Notes: a model not told the origin generated them from the sequence alone. A stretch of DNA of 64,000 nucleotides from Bacteroidia bacterium (GCA_030428705.1 JAUIDI010000003.1:527831-591830), one strand, 5' to 3'; positions 20,565 through 31,172 are shown, counted from the stretch's first letter. Made by a program: numbers and translations.

Positions 20565-20699
20565 TGTTTGAGATAGTGTATAAATATATTGAACCAAGGG
20601 AAGCGTCATAGACTTGTTAAATAAGGTGCTAAGGGAATTTTGATTCTGGGAATCAGTCCGAAATACTGATATCGGATAATATGATGACTTTCGATTTTC

Positions 20700-20707
20700 T
20701 ACCTTTG
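20700..20707 (+). promoter_or_regulatory. -7 box before the FAD oxidoreductase gene
   Basis: TACCTTTG, an exact TAnnTTTG match, ends 4 bp before the ATG at 20712; the transcript would be nearly leaderless. Confidence 0.45.
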
Positions 20708-20711
20708 TCCA

Positions 20712-21767
20712 ATGTTGGATTATCTTATTGTTGGCTCAGGTTTAGCGGGAATCTCCTTCGCTGAAATCCTCGATCGAAACCATAAATCGTTCAAGGTAGT
20801 TAGCGATGGTTCGCAGGTATCTTCAATTGTTGCCGCCGGACTGATTAATCCTGTAATATTAAAACGTTTTAAACTTGCTTGGCGGGCCAAAGAACAGATG
20901 GCTCTCGCCAAGCCCTTCTATCAAGGCTTAGAAAGAAAACTCGGACTCCCACTTTACCATCCGATGCGGGTATTACGTCGTTTTGCGTCGGTCGAAGAAC
21001 AGAATCTATGGTTTGAGGCTTCCGATAAAAATGAACTGAAGGAGTTTCTGTCACACAACATTTATAAGAACGCTAATGCATACATCGATGCCCCGTTGGG
21101 TTTCGCAGAGGTAAGGCATACCACAAGGGTCAATACCCAAAAGTTGATTCCGGCCTATCGGGAATACCTTATGAAAAAGGAAATGCTCTTATGGGAAAAA
21201 TTCGATTTTGATACATTTATAATCAAGGACAACCATGTCGAATATGGTTCGTTCAAAGCCAAACAAATAGTCTTTTGTGAAGGTTTTGGCATCAGGGGAA
21301 ATCCATATTTCAACTATCTTCCCATATCTGGAAACAAAGGGGAATATGTATTTGTAAAGGCACTGGACCTAAAATTGGACCAAGCCGTTAAATCCGACAT
21401 ATTCTGCATTCCTGAAGGAAATGATAGCTATCGCATCGGGGCAAATTACGACCGAAGCGATAAAATAAATGAACCGACAATAAAAACAAAAAACGAGCTT
21501 TTAAAAAAGTGGGAGTCCATATTTAAGTGTTCGTATGAAGTCATAGACCATGTAGCCGGTATACGCCCAGTGGTAATCGATAGAAGACCGATCGTGGGCC
21601 CACATCCCAAGTTCAATAACTTATACGTTCTGAACGGATTCGGTTCTAGGGGAGTACTGATAGCACCCCATGCATCGAAACAGCTTTATGGCCATATCGA
21701 AAATGAAGAACCGATAGCGGCAGAAATGGATATCGCACGTTTTACTAAAAAACACTACTCGGGTTGA
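20712..21767 (+). CDS. FAD-dependent oxidoreductase, DAO (D-amino-acid oxidase) superfamily
   Basis: 351 residues. The N-terminal dinucleotide fold DYLIVGSGLAGISFAEIL (G-x-G-x2-G) binds FAD. The C-terminal motif GIRPVVIDRRPIVGPHPKFNNLYVLNGFGSRGVLIAPH is typical of the DAO/glycine-oxidase superfamily. A flavin amine oxidase or dehydrogenase role fits, but the substrate cannot be read. Its 3' end overlaps the convergent DUF983 gene by 13 bp. Confidence 0.88.
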   Translation: MLDYLIVGSGLAGISFAEILDRNHKSFKVVSDGSQVSSIVAAGLINPVILKRFKLAWRAKEQMALAKPFYQGLERKLGLPLYHPMRVLRRFASVEEQNLWFEASDKNELKEFLSHNIYKNANAYIDAPLGFAEVRHTTRVNTQKLIPAYREYLMKKEMLLWEKFDFDTFIIKDNHVEYGSFKAKQIVFCEGFGIRGNPYFNYLPISGNKGEYVFVKALDLKLDQAVKSDIFCIPEGNDSYRIGANYDRSDKINEPTIKTKNELLKKWESIFKCSYEVIDHVAGIRPVVIDRRPIVGPHPKFNNLYVLNGFGSRGVLIAPHASKQLYGHIENEEPIAAEMDIARFTKKHYSG

Positions 21768-22147
21768 ACATCGGTAGCCTTGGCATCGTACTTCACAAAA
21801 ATGTTGATCCATATATTTCGCGAAGTACGAATGATTATGGGTAAGAATATGATCAAAGTGCCGACGATGGCTATGAAGGTATATTTTAATGAGGTTCCCA
21901 AGAACAAATATGAAATAACAAATGCCGCGACAGCAAAGGCGATTCCGACCGCATAACTGACATACATCGCCCCATAAAAAAATGACGGTTCTATCTTATA
22001 CTTGGTGCCGCAATGCGAACAACGATCGTACATTTTGAAGATATTCGTCAGGTTATAGGGGTTCTTGTCGAGATACATGCTTTCTTCATGGCATCTGGGG
22101 CAAGTTCCTGTTAAAATGCTGTACAGTTTGTTTCCTTTTTTTAACAT
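21755..22147 (-). CDS. DUF983 zinc-ribbon membrane protein
   Basis: 130 residues from the ATG at 22147, which starts MLKKGNKLYSILTGTCPRCHEE; a longer frame upstream overlaps the divergent ABC-F gene and is not credible. The N-terminal zinc ribbon has two C-x2-C pairs (CPRC, CSHC), followed by two membrane segments (about 62-82 and 87-107). The family is conserved in Bacteroidota and Alphaproteobacteria, but its function is unknown. A -7 box (TACCTTTG on the minus strand, 22165-22172) lies upstream. Confidence 0.88.
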   Translation of the reverse strand: MLKKGNKLYSILTGTCPRCHEESMYLDKNPYNLTNIFKMYDRCSHCGTKYKIEPSFFYGAMYVSYAVGIAFAVAAFVISYLFLGTSLKYTFIAIVGTLIIFLPIIIRTSRNIWINIFVKYDAKATDVQPE

Positions 22148-22211
22148 TTGCAAATGTTTTTGCAAAGGTAGAGTATTGCGAGGGCAATGAATGTGACTAT
22201 TATTACAAAGA

Positions 22212-24137
22212 ATGCTGAACGTCCATAATCTTTCCGTTTCCTTTGGAGGCGAATATCTATTCGAGGAAATATCATTCCGTTTGAACGGGGGTGATCGTAT
22301 CGGACTGATTGGTAAAAATGGTGCCGGTAAGTCCACGCTGTTAAAATTGTTATCGAAAAATATGCCGTTTGATTCTGGCACGATCGCTGTCGAGAAGGAA
22401 GTCAAAATCGGTTTTCTTCGGCAAGATATTGATTTTGAACAGGGGAGAACGGTATTGGAAGAGGCCTATCAAGCCTTTCATGAGTTAAAAGGACTGGAGC
22501 AACGTTTAGACGATATCAATCAACAACTGGCAGATCGTACCGATTATGAAAGTGATATTTACCATCAATTGATGGTCGATCTAAACGAAGTTGCCCATCG
22601 TTATGATATTTTAGGAGGATACAACTATCAAGGCGATACTGAAAAGATACTGCAAGGCCTTGGGTTCCGTCGTGAGGATTTCAATAAAAAAACAGATACT
22701 TTTTCTGGAGGTTGGCGAATGCGGATCGAACTGGCCAAGCTTTTATTGCAAAGTAATGATGTACTCTTGTTGGATGAACCTACCAACCATTTAGACATAG
22801 AATCGATTATTTGGTTGGAGCAATTTTTGAAAAACTTTACTGGGGCGGTGGTTATTGTATCGCACGATAAAATGTTCTTGGACAACGTTACCAATAGAAC
22901 CATCGAAATCTCCTTGGGCCGTATTTACGACTACAACAAACCCTATTCTAAATATCTGAAGTTGCGGCAAGAGATTAAGCAACAACAATTGAATGCGCAA
23001 AAGAATCAGGAAAAGGAGATACAACAGGCAGAAAGATTGATCGAAAAGTTCCGGGCAAAAAGCACCAAGGCCTCAATGGCCCAATCGATGATAAAGAAAT
23101 TGGATAAGATGGAACGCATCGAGGTGGATGAAGATGACAATGCGGTCATGAACGTTCGTTTCCCAATTTCGATTACCCCGGGCAAAGTTGTAACCGAAAT
23201 CGAGAACCTATCGAAAAGTTATGGGGACAATTTGGTCATTAAAAATATAAATCTGCTTATTGAACGTGATAGCAAAACGGCATTTGTCGGCCAGAACGGG
23301 CAGGGTAAGTCCACTTTGGCAAAAATCATAGTGGGAGATTTGGATTATCAAGGGCATTTAAAGCTGGGCCATAATGTGCAAATAGGCTATTTCGCCCAGA
23401 ACCAGGCCGAATATCTGGAAGGTTCAAAAACAGTTTTGGATACCATGATCGATGCCGCTAACGAAAAGAACCGTAGCAAGGTTCGCGATATTTTAGGATC
23501 TTTTCTTTTTAGGGGCGATGAGGTGGAGAAATACGTAAAAGTACTGTCCGGAGGTGAAAGAAACAGGTTGGCTTTGGCAAAAATGCTCTTGCAGCCCTTC
23601 AATGTCCTTGTAATGGACGAACCTACGAACCATTTGGACATCAAATCGAAAAATGTACTCAAACAGGCCCTACAAAATTTTGAGGGCACCTTGATCCTTG
23701 TGTCGCACGACCGTGACTTTCTGCAAGGATTGACCAACAAGGTATACGAATTCAAAGACAAGAAAATCAAGGAGTATTTAGGCGACATCGATTTTTATCT
23801 TGAGGAAAGAAGTGCGGAAAACTTCAGGACCATAGAAAAAAAGGAGGAAAAAGCAGGGAATTCCAATAGAAATGTACTCGATAAAAATAAAGGGGCGTCT
23901 TTTAAGGATCAGAAAGAAATCAAATCTTTGAAGAACAAACTAAGTTCGACTGAAAGCAAGATTGCTACACTTGAAAAAGCAATAGCTGAAATCGATCATG
24001 AATTGCTTATGAATTATGACCAAACCATTGCCGAACCGCATTTTTTCGAAAACTACCAAAAGAAGAAATCCGATTTGGAAAACCTCATGAAAAATTGGGA
24101 AACCATTACTTTGAAACTTGAAGAATTAGCGAGCTGA
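22212..24137 (+). CDS. ABC-F family ATPase (ribosome-associated, Uup/EttA-like)
   Basis: 641 residues with two ATP-binding cassettes and no membrane segment. Cassette 1: Walker A GKNGAGKSTLLKLL, signature FSGGWRMRIELAKLL, Walker B LLLDEPTNHLDIE. Cassette 2: GQNGQGKSTLAKI, LSGGERNRLALAKM, VMDEPTNHLDI. The linker (about 235-310) is the charged interdomain arm of ABC-F proteins, and a coiled-coil tail (550-640) resembles Uup. ABC-F proteins act on the ribosomal E-site in translation or antibiotic protection. It is divergent from DUF983 with a 64-bp gap. Confidence 0.93.
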   Translation: MLNVHNLSVSFGGEYLFEEISFRLNGGDRIGLIGKNGAGKSTLLKLLSKNMPFDSGTIAVEKEVKIGFLRQDIDFEQGRTVLEEAYQAFHELKGLEQRLDDINQQLADRTDYESDIYHQLMVDLNEVAHRYDILGGYNYQGDTEKILQGLGFRREDFNKKTDTFSGGWRMRIELAKLLLQSNDVLLLDEPTNHLDIESIIWLEQFLKNFTGAVVIVSHDKMFLDNVTNRTIEISLGRIYDYNKPYSKYLKLRQEIKQQQLNAQKNQEKEIQQAERLIEKFRAKSTKASMAQSMIKKLDKMERIEVDEDDNAVMNVRFPISITPGKVVTEIENLSKSYGDNLVIKNINLLIERDSKTAFVGQNGQGKSTLAKIIVGDLDYQGHLKLGHNVQIGYFAQNQAEYLEGSKTVLDTMIDAANEKNRSKVRDILGSFLFRGDEVEKYVKVLSGGERNRLALAKMLLQPFNVLVMDEPTNHLDIKSKNVLKQALQNFEGTLILVSHDRDFLQGLTNKVYEFKDKKIKEYLGDIDFYLEERSAENFRTIEKKEEKAGNSNRNVLDKNKGASFKDQKEIKSLKNKLSSTESKIATLEKAIAEIDHELLMNYDQTIAEPHFFENYQKKKSDLENLMKNWETITLKLEELAS

Positions 24138-24322
24138 CCCGGTAATCGTGCGATGGTTTTTCCTACACAACAAAAAATATAGCTTTCACAACAAAAATGG
24201 GCGTTTCATCGACCTTTTTTGAATTTAATCTTTAATTTAGCGATATTTGTAAGTAAAATCTGAACAAATTCTGATTTTCTATAACATCACAATTATCTGA
24301 AGATAACGAGTAAATTTAGCTT

Positions 24323-25201
24323 ATGAGAAACCTACTTTCTTTTTTTGTGTTGTGTCTGGTTGCAACGACCGTTGTTTTGGCAAAGGTTCCTAAAGCTGAG
24401 AAAAAAGCTTTACTGGACTTGTATGAAAGTACTAATGGAGACCATTGGGTAAAAAAATGGAATTTAAAAGCACCGGTTTCCGACTGGTACGGTGTTAAGG
24501 TCGAAGATGACCATGTTGTTGAAATAAATTTATTCAGGAACAATTTGATGGGTGCCCTACCGAAGAGCATCGGAACTTTCAAGCACCTTACCAAGCTCAA
24601 TCTAGCCTTTAACAATATTACTGGTGAACTACCTGAAGGTATTGTTTTGTTAAGTAACCTTGAAGTGCTTAAGTTGGAGATGAACAAGATCAAGGGTGAG
24701 ATTCCTGAAAGCATTGGTGCCATGGAAAGCCTTAAAGAGTTGACAATGTTCAACAATTTTCTTTCAGGAAACATTCCTGAAGGAATCGGAAATATCAGTA
24801 ATCTGAAAATATTGAATTTATCAAGTAATGCGCTATCGGGGGAAATTCCTAGTGCATTGGGAGATTTGGTACACCTAGAAAGCCTAGGGCTTTTCGAGAA
24901 CGATTTACGAGGATTCATACCACGGGAAATGGGCAATTTGGTGAAGATGAAAGAACTCGTACTGGCCAACAATAGGTTGACCGGTGCCATCCCAGAAGAG
25001 TTCGGTCAATTGGCCAGCCTGCAAGTGTTTCAGATTCAGAACAATCAATTCAATTCTTTCGAAAATTTAAAGATGATGGATTCGCGCCAATTTTTGGTAT
25101 TCGACTATGACGATGAAAATAAAACCGATTTCAAAGACATAAACTTTAGTAAGACAAGAATGGCCGACACGAAATTCGAAGACGATATTGATAATGATTG
25201 A
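24323..25201 (+). CDS. Exported leucine-rich-repeat protein (plant-type LRR)
   Basis: 292 residues with a signal peptide (MRNLLSFFVLCLVATTVVLA). An N-terminal cap (ALLDLYESTNGDHWVKKWN...VSDWYGV) resembles that of plant receptor-kinase LRRs. About seven 24-residue repeats follow, of the type 'L-x-x-L-x-x-L-x-L-x-x-N-x-L-x-G-x-I-P-x-x-I-G'. A short acidic tail (DDENKTDFKD...FEDDIDND) ends the protein, with no T9SS sorting domain visible. LRRs bind proteins or glycans; the ligand is unknown. It is a single gene with its own terminator. Confidence 0.9.
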   Translation: MRNLLSFFVLCLVATTVVLAKVPKAEKKALLDLYESTNGDHWVKKWNLKAPVSDWYGVKVEDDHVVEINLFRNNLMGALPKSIGTFKHLTKLNLAFNNITGELPEGIVLLSNLEVLKLEMNKIKGEIPESIGAMESLKELTMFNNFLSGNIPEGIGNISNLKILNLSSNALSGEIPSALGDLVHLESLGLFENDLRGFIPREMGNLVKMKELVLANNRLTGAIPEEFGQLASLQVFQIQNNQFNSFENLKMMDSRQFLVFDYDDENKTDFKDINFSKTRMADTKFEDDIDND

Positions 25202-25239
25202 TCGACCATGGAACATTTTGGTCAAAACAAAATTCAATT

Positions 25240-25269
25240 AAAAGGGATGCTTACTAGCGTCCCTTTTTG
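25240..25269 (+). terminator. Terminator after the LRR gene
   Basis: A 10-bp stem (25241-25250 with 25257-25266, one G-T pair), loop TTACTA, then T residues. Confidence 0.8.
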
Positions 25270-25369
25270 CTTTGTCGGGGAGCCTTTTATATTTAAGATA
25301 TATTTAACTAAAGTCGCTTAAACCAATAGTTAGTTTTGTACTCTAATCCAAAGCCAACCTTAGCATTAC

Positions 25370-26485
25370 ATGAACAAAAGAAAAATAATACTATCTGTTT
25401 TAGGAGTGCTTCTGATTATTGCCTCCATTTACGGGGCAATTGCCATTGTCAATAGTAAGAACATGCCCAAACCTCGACCTGAAAAGGTCGTTAAGACTGT
25501 TTTTGTCGATACGGTCAAAAATGGTATCGTAGATATCGTCGTGCCGGCCAATGGAAATTTGAAGGCCAAGCAACGCGTTGAGCTTTATGCAGAGGTGCAA
25601 GGTGTATTCAACCAGGGAAACAAGCTTTTTAGGGCCGGACAACAATACAGGAAAGGGGAGACAATTATAAGGATCGACGCGGCCGAATATGCCGCCTCTG
25701 TACAATCCGCCAAAAGTAACCTCTACAATCAGATTACCTCGATCATGCCCGATTTGCGATTGGACTATCCCGAGGTCTTCGACAAATGGCAAAAGTATCT
25801 GAATGGTTTCGATATGGCCAAGAGCACACCGCAACTTCCTGACATGATTTCGGACAAGGAGAAGTATTTCATTTCGGGGCGCGGTATCCTCACAAGTTAT
25901 TACAATGTCAAAAATCTTGAACAACGCCTGGCCAAGTATAGAATTGCCGCACCCTTTAATGGAGTACTTACCGAAGCTTTGGTCACCGAGGGAACATTAA
26001 TCCGTTCCGGTCAGAAATTGGGCGAGTTCATCAATACCGATGTATACGAATTGGAGGTCGCCGTTAGCAAAACCTATAGCGATCTGCTTAAGTTGGGCGA
26101 AAAGGTCGAACTCTTGGATCTAGAGGGTGAAAAAACCTATATAGGTACCGTATCTCGAATCAATGGTAATGTAGACCAGGCCTCACAGACCATAAAGGCA
26201 TTCATTGAAGTAAAGGATGAAAGCTTGAAAGAAGGGATGTACCTTGAGGCCAACTTGAGCGCTAAAAAGGAAACGGATGCCATAGAAGTCGATAGGGGTC
26301 TATTACTTGAAAATGATAGGATCTTTGTGGTGAAAGACTCGATTTTAGACCTTATTGATGTAAGGCCGGTTTATTTCTCGAATAAAAAAGTAGTCCTCAA
26401 GGATGTGCCCGATGGCATTACAATAGTCTCAAAACCTGTCGTAGGTGCCTATGCGGGTATGTTGGTCAAGGTTTTTGGCGGATAA
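25370..26485 (+). CDS. RND efflux periplasmic adaptor (HlyD/MFP family)
   Basis: 371 residues. One N-terminal membrane anchor (about 6-28). The biotinyl-lipoyl half-motifs are present: VPANGNLKAKQRVELYAEVQGVF and LAKYRIAAPFNGVLTEALVTEGTLIRSGQKLGEFI. The beta-barrel and membrane-proximal domains follow. It bridges the inner-membrane pump (20 bp downstream) and the outer-membrane TolC-like channel. The export substrate is unknown. Confidence 0.93.
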   Translation: MNKRKIILSVLGVLLIIASIYGAIAIVNSKNMPKPRPEKVVKTVFVDTVKNGIVDIVVPANGNLKAKQRVELYAEVQGVFNQGNKLFRAGQQYRKGETIIRIDAAEYAASVQSAKSNLYNQITSIMPDLRLDYPEVFDKWQKYLNGFDMAKSTPQLPDMISDKEKYFISGRGILTSYYNVKNLEQRLAKYRIAAPFNGVLTEALVTEGTLIRSGQKLGEFINTDVYELEVAVSKTYSDLLKLGEKVELLDLEGEKTYIGTVSRINGNVDQASQTIKAFIEVKDESLKEGMYLEANLSAKKETDAIEVDRGLLLENDRIFVVKDSILDLIDVRPVYFSNKKVVLKDVPDGITIVSKPVVGAYAGMLVKVFGG

Positions 26486-26505
26486 ACATCGGTTAATATA
26501 GAATA

Positions 26506-29500
26506 ATGAAGAACATCATATCCTATTTTATAAAGTATCATGTTGCGGTAGACGTCTTTATCCTGGCGTTTTTCGTTTTTGGTATTTTCGGTGCTTTGTC
26601 GCTCAACTCCTCCTTTTTTCCGTTAGCCGATTCAAGGAATATTGCTATTAGCATCACCTACCCTGGGGCATCGCCCCAAGAGGTCGAGGAGGGTATCGTT
26701 CTAAAAATAGAAGATAACCTAAAGGGGCTTGAAGGTGTAGACCGGGTTACCTCGACGGCAAGGGAAAACAGTGGTACCATAAATGTGGAAATCGAAAAGG
26801 GGAGGGATGTCGATTTTATGCTCCTCGAGGTAAAGAATGCCGTAGATAGGGTGCCTTCTTTCCCGACGGGCATGGAACCATTGGTCGTATCAAAATTGGA
26901 AGCCATACGGCAGACCATAAGTTTTGCGATAAGCGGGGATCACGTTCCCTTGGCTACCCTGAAGCAAGTCGGTCGACAAATTGAAAACGAGTTACGTACC
27001 ATTGACGGTATTTCACAGATTGAAATGTCGGGTTATCCGCAAGAAGAAATCGAGATTGCCGTAAACGAGAACAACCTATTGGCCTACAATATGTCCTTCA
27101 ATGAAGTTGCGCAGGCCGTTGCCAATGCCAATATTCTGGTTACAGGGGGTAATATCAAGACCGATGCGGAGGAATATTTGATCAGGGCCAATAATCGTTC
27201 CTATTATGGTGACGAACTCTCCAATTTGATCATAAGGGCAGATGCTTCGGGTAGTGCGGTCCGCCTGAAGGACGTAGCGATCATTCGAGATCGTTTTGCA
27301 GAATCACCCAATGCTTCTTATTTCGATGGCAATCTTGCGGTAAGCGCCTCAATAACAAGTACGAATACCGAAGATTTGATCGGTGCTGCCGAGAAGGTCA
27401 AGGAATATATCGAAGATTTCAATCAAAAACACAATAACATTAAGCTTGATGTGGTCAGCGACCAGTCGAAAACCTTGACGCAACGTACCGAACTGCTGAC
27501 CGAAAATGCCATAATCGGAATGATCTTGGTGTTGGTTTTTCTATCACTGTTTTTGAACACCAGACTTGCTTTTTGGGTGGCCTTTGGACTTCCGATTTCG
27601 TTTTTGGGAATGTTCATTTTTGCAGGCCAATTCGATGTTACCATTAATGTGCTTTCGCTTTTCGGTATGATTATCGTTATCGGTATTTTGGTTGATGACG
27701 GTATTGTAATCGCCGAAAATATCTATCAACATTATGAAAAAGGAAAATCGCCCATTCAAGCGGCCATAGATGGTACCATGGAGGTGATACCGCCTATAGT
27801 ATCGGCCATTATCACTACGGTACTGGCATTTTCCATTTTTCTTTTTCTGGATGGTCGAATCGGGGAGTTCTTTAGTGAAGTATCCGTCATCGTAATACTG
27901 ACCTTGGTCGTCTCCTTGGTCGAGGCCTTGATTATTTTACCCGCCCACTTGGCACATTCCAAAGCCCTTGCACCTTTAGATAATAATCCAAAAAAAGGAT
28001 TGGCGAAAGCTTTTGCCAATCTAAGGGTCATCAACGAAATGGGCGATCGTTTTATGATGTGGATGCGCGACAAGCTATACAGTCCTGCGTTACGGTTTGC
28101 CCTGCGTTATAAGATTTTGACCTTCGCTTTTTTTATGATGGCGTTGATATTGACATTTGGATCAATAGGAGGTGGTATCGTCAGAACCTCTTTCTTTCCA
28201 AGAATAGCCAGTGATAGGGTCGCGGTCGAACTTTTAATGCCCAATGGCACCAATGAAAAAGTCACCGATTCGATTATTAGCTTGATCGAGGAAAAATCGG
28301 TAATCGTTAACCAAGAATTGACCGAGAAATATTTGCAGGGTACCGGGAAAGATCTTTTTGAAAATACGATACGGATTATTGGTCCGGGTTCATCGGCCGC
28401 CACTTTGGTAATCAACCTATTGCCGGGGGAAGAACGGCCCGACGCCATACGATCCGATATGGTGACCAATCGGTTGCAAGAACTGGTTGGCCCCGTTATC
28501 GGGGTCGAAAGCCTTATCTATGGTTCTGGAGGGAATTTCGGGGGTAGTCCGGTTTCGGTATCCCTTCTTGGGAATAATATTCAAGAGTTGAAAGCGGCGA
28601 AAGCGGAATTAAAGACGAATTTGGAGAATAATGCCTTACTGAAGGATGTAGCCGATAATGACCCTGCAGGTATCAAGGAAATAAGACTGCAACTCAAAGA
28701 GAATGCCTATTCGTTGGGATTGGATTTGCGAACCGTGATGAATCAGGTTCGAGCAGGTTTCTTCGGAACACAGGCACAGCGTTTTCAGAGAGGACAGGAT
28801 GAAATCCGTGTTTGGGTGCGCTACGATAGGGAAAACCGTTCTTCGATTACCGATCTTGATGAAATGCGCATTACGACGCCCTCAGGTAGTAAAGTCCCTT
28901 TAAAAGAAATTGCCGACTACACCATTGAAAGAGGCGACGTTGCGATCAACCATTTAGAAGGGCAACGTGAAATACAGGTATCCGCCGATATTAAAGATGA
29001 TAAGACAACGAGCGCTACCGATATCATGGCGGAGATTCGTACCGAGATTATGCCTGATATACAATCGAAATACCCGACGGTAACCGCTTCTTATGAAGGG
29101 CAGAACCGCGAAGCCAATAAGATGACCGCTTCGTTAAGGGTAGCCGGTCTTTCAGTGCTTTTGTTGATTTACATCACTATCGCTTTTACATTCAGAAGTT
29201 TTAGTCAGCCTTTGCTATTGCTTCTTTTGGTGCCTTTTAGTTTTACGGCGGTAGCTTGGGGCCATTGGATCCATGGTTTTCCAGTAAACATTCTTTCAAT
29301 GTTGGGTATTATCGCTTTAATAGGTATCATGGTGAACGATGGTCTGGTATTGATAAGTAAATTCAATGGTAACCTACGGGCAGGAATGAAATTCGATGAT
29401 GCCATTTACGAAGCGGGGCGGTCAAGGTTTAGGGCGATATTTTTGACGTCGGCAACGACCATAGCCGGATTGGCGCCACTGTTATTGGAAAAAAGCAGAC

Positions 29501-29817
29501 AGGCGCAATTCTTGAAACCAATGGCTATTGCGATAGCGTATGGCATCGGCTTTGCCACTGTATTGACATTGTTGATGCTCCCGATATTTTTAGCTTTTAA
29601 CAATCGAATAAAAATGGGCGCCAAGTGGTTGAAAACAGGTGACGATATAAGTAAGGAAGAGGTCGAACGTGCCATAAAGGAGCAGCAAGAAGAGATGCAT
29701 ATGCAAATCAGCAAGCCTTATCCAGTAAACGGTATTAGCCACAAAGAGCCATCGCCATCTGATACTTCAAAGAGCGTTAAAAAACCTTCCTTAGAACCTG
29801 AAAGCGAAGAATTATAA
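26506..29817 (+). CDS. RND efflux inner-membrane transporter (AcrB/MexB-like)
   Basis: 1103 residues with the RND plan of 12 membrane helices and two large periplasmic loops. The proton-relay Asp pair is present in TM4 (VIGILVDDGIVIAENIY), and the helix-10-to-11 region has GIMVNDGLVLISKFNG. The protein begins MKNIISYFIKYHVAVDVFILAFF and carries the early SSFFPLADSRNIAISITYPGASP motif. The long C-terminal tail (about 1040-1103) is charged and probably cytoplasmic. It works with the flanking adaptor and TolC genes; the stop TAA overlaps the next ATG by one base. Confidence 0.95.
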   Translation: MKNIISYFIKYHVAVDVFILAFFVFGIFGALSLNSSFFPLADSRNIAISITYPGASPQEVEEGIVLKIEDNLKGLEGVDRVTSTARENSGTINVEIEKGRDVDFMLLEVKNAVDRVPSFPTGMEPLVVSKLEAIRQTISFAISGDHVPLATLKQVGRQIENELRTIDGISQIEMSGYPQEEIEIAVNENNLLAYNMSFNEVAQAVANANILVTGGNIKTDAEEYLIRANNRSYYGDELSNLIIRADASGSAVRLKDVAIIRDRFAESPNASYFDGNLAVSASITSTNTEDLIGAAEKVKEYIEDFNQKHNNIKLDVVSDQSKTLTQRTELLTENAIIGMILVLVFLSLFLNTRLAFWVAFGLPISFLGMFIFAGQFDVTINVLSLFGMIIVIGILVDDGIVIAENIYQHYEKGKSPIQAAIDGTMEVIPPIVSAIITTVLAFSIFLFLDGRIGEFFSEVSVIVILTLVVSLVEALIILPAHLAHSKALAPLDNNPKKGLAKAFANLRVINEMGDRFMMWMRDKLYSPALRFALRYKILTFAFFMMALILTFGSIGGGIVRTSFFPRIASDRVAVELLMPNGTNEKVTDSIISLIEEKSVIVNQELTEKYLQGTGKDLFENTIRIIGPGSSAATLVINLLPGEERPDAIRSDMVTNRLQELVGPVIGVESLIYGSGGNFGGSPVSVSLLGNNIQELKAAKAELKTNLENNALLKDVADNDPAGIKEIRLQLKENAYSLGLDLRTVMNQVRAGFFGTQAQRFQRGQDEIRVWVRYDRENRSSITDLDEMRITTPSGSKVPLKEIADYTIERGDVAINHLEGQREIQVSADIKDDKTTSATDIMAEIRTEIMPDIQSKYPTVTASYEGQNREANKMTASLRVAGLSVLLLIYITIAFTFRSFSQPLLLLLLVPFSFTAVAWGHWIHGFPVNILSMLGIIALIGIMVNDGLVLISKFNGNLRAGMKFDDAIYEAGRSRFRAIFLTSATTIAGLAPLLLEKSRQAQFLKPMAIAIAYGIGFATVLTLLMLPIFLAFNNRIKMGAKWLKTGDDISKEEVERAIKEQQEEMHMQISKPYPVNGISHKEPSPSDTSKSVKKPSLEPESEEL

Positions 29818-31172
29818 TGAAAAAAATTGAATTGCTTGCCCTACTCATATTCTTGATGGGCCAGGGGATAGTCTTTGCCCAAGAAAAGCTATTATCGAAA
29901 GATGAAGCGGTCAGTGTAGCCCTCAATAATAACTTTGGGATCAGGGTCGCCAAGAATCAAGTTGAAATTGCAGAGAACAATAAAAGTATTTTAAATACAG
30001 GCTTTCTGCCGACTTTAATAGGCAATGCCGGGGCAAATTACCAAAGGGATGATAATACCATCGAATTTCCGGGACAGATCAATGAAGATGGCTCTCCCAG
30101 GGCTGATGTCAATATCTACAAGGCCGAGGCCCAACGCTATAATTCTTCATTGAATGCCAATTATACTTTGTTTGATGGTCTTGGGCGCTTTTATAATTAT
30201 AAGCGATTGAAGGAACAATATCAACTAAGTGAGCTTCAGGCTAGGGAGACCATCGAAAATACAATGCTGCAATTGTTCAGCGTTTATTTTGAGATCGCAC
30301 GGTTGACTGAGAACGAGAATGTTCTGAGTGAGGCCTTGGAAATCTCTACCCAGCGTATCAAGAGAGCCGAGTATGCATTTGAATATGGCCAGAACACCAA
30401 ATTGGACATTTTGAACGCCCAAGTCGATGTGACCAATGACAGTATAAATCTCTTGAATACACGATTACAATTGGCCAATACAAAGCGAGATTTGAACGTT
30501 GTGTTGAACCGAGATCTCAACGAAACTTTTAAGGTGGATACTTTGGTCAATTTTATATCTAAACTTCAACTGGAAGAATATATGGCCCAGGCGAAACTGA
30601 ACAACGTAGCACTTTTGCAGACCGAAAAAAACTTGGCCATCAATGCCTACGATATCAAAGTGAACAAGTCGGGCTATCTGCCGACATTGGGTTTGAACGG
30701 TTCCTATGGTTGGAATTTGAATCAATCGGCCGCCTCGGCGTTTTTTCCGGGCACGAATAACGAAAATACCAGAAATTTTGTTTTGGGGGCCAGTCTGAGT
30801 TGGAATCTTTTCGATGGGGGTGGTACCACTGTACGGGTCAAGAATTCGAAAATTGCGTATGAAAATCAAGAATTATTGAAAGAACAGGTGGCGTTGGAGG
30901 TCGATCGCGATATTAAGAATGCCATGGCCATTTATGAGAATCGGTTGAACATTTTTGAGATTCAAGAACAGAACGTGGTTACCAACCAGAATAATTTCGA
31001 GCGGTCAAAAGAGCAATTTCAACTGGGCAGGATTACTTCGATAGAATTCAGGCAAGCCCAAATCAATCTCCTAAATGCGCTTACCAATAAAAATTTGGCC
31101 AAATACGATGCGAAGTTGGCCGAACTGCAATTGCTTCAATTGACAGGACAACTCTTAAACGTTGAGTTCTAG
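29817..31172 (+). CDS. TolC-family outer-membrane efflux protein
   Basis: 451 residues with a signal peptide (MKKIELLALLIFLMGQGIVFAQ). Two OEP repeats are seen: long amphipathic helices (LARLTENENVLSEALEISTQRIKRAEYAFEYGQNTKLDILNAQVDV; ERSKEQFQLGRITSIEFRQAQINLLNA is the second copy) and beta strands LGLNGSYGWNL and LGASLSWNLFDGG. It forms the outer-membrane exit duct for the RND pump. The start codon overlaps the transporter stop, giving tight coupling. Confidence 0.94.
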   Translation: MKKIELLALLIFLMGQGIVFAQEKLLSKDEAVSVALNNNFGIRVAKNQVEIAENNKSILNTGFLPTLIGNAGANYQRDDNTIEFPGQINEDGSPRADVNIYKAEAQRYNSSLNANYTLFDGLGRFYNYKRLKEQYQLSELQARETIENTMLQLFSVYFEIARLTENENVLSEALEISTQRIKRAEYAFEYGQNTKLDILNAQVDVTNDSINLLNTRLQLANTKRDLNVVLNRDLNETFKVDTLVNFISKLQLEEYMAQAKLNNVALLQTEKNLAINAYDIKVNKSGYLPTLGLNGSYGWNLNQSAASAFFPGTNNENTRNFVLGASLSWNLFDGGGTTVRVKNSKIAYENQELLKEQVALEVDRDIKNAMAIYENRLNIFEIQEQNVVTNQNNFERSKEQFQLGRITSIEFRQAQINLLNALTNKNLAKYDAKLAELQLLQLTGQLLNVEF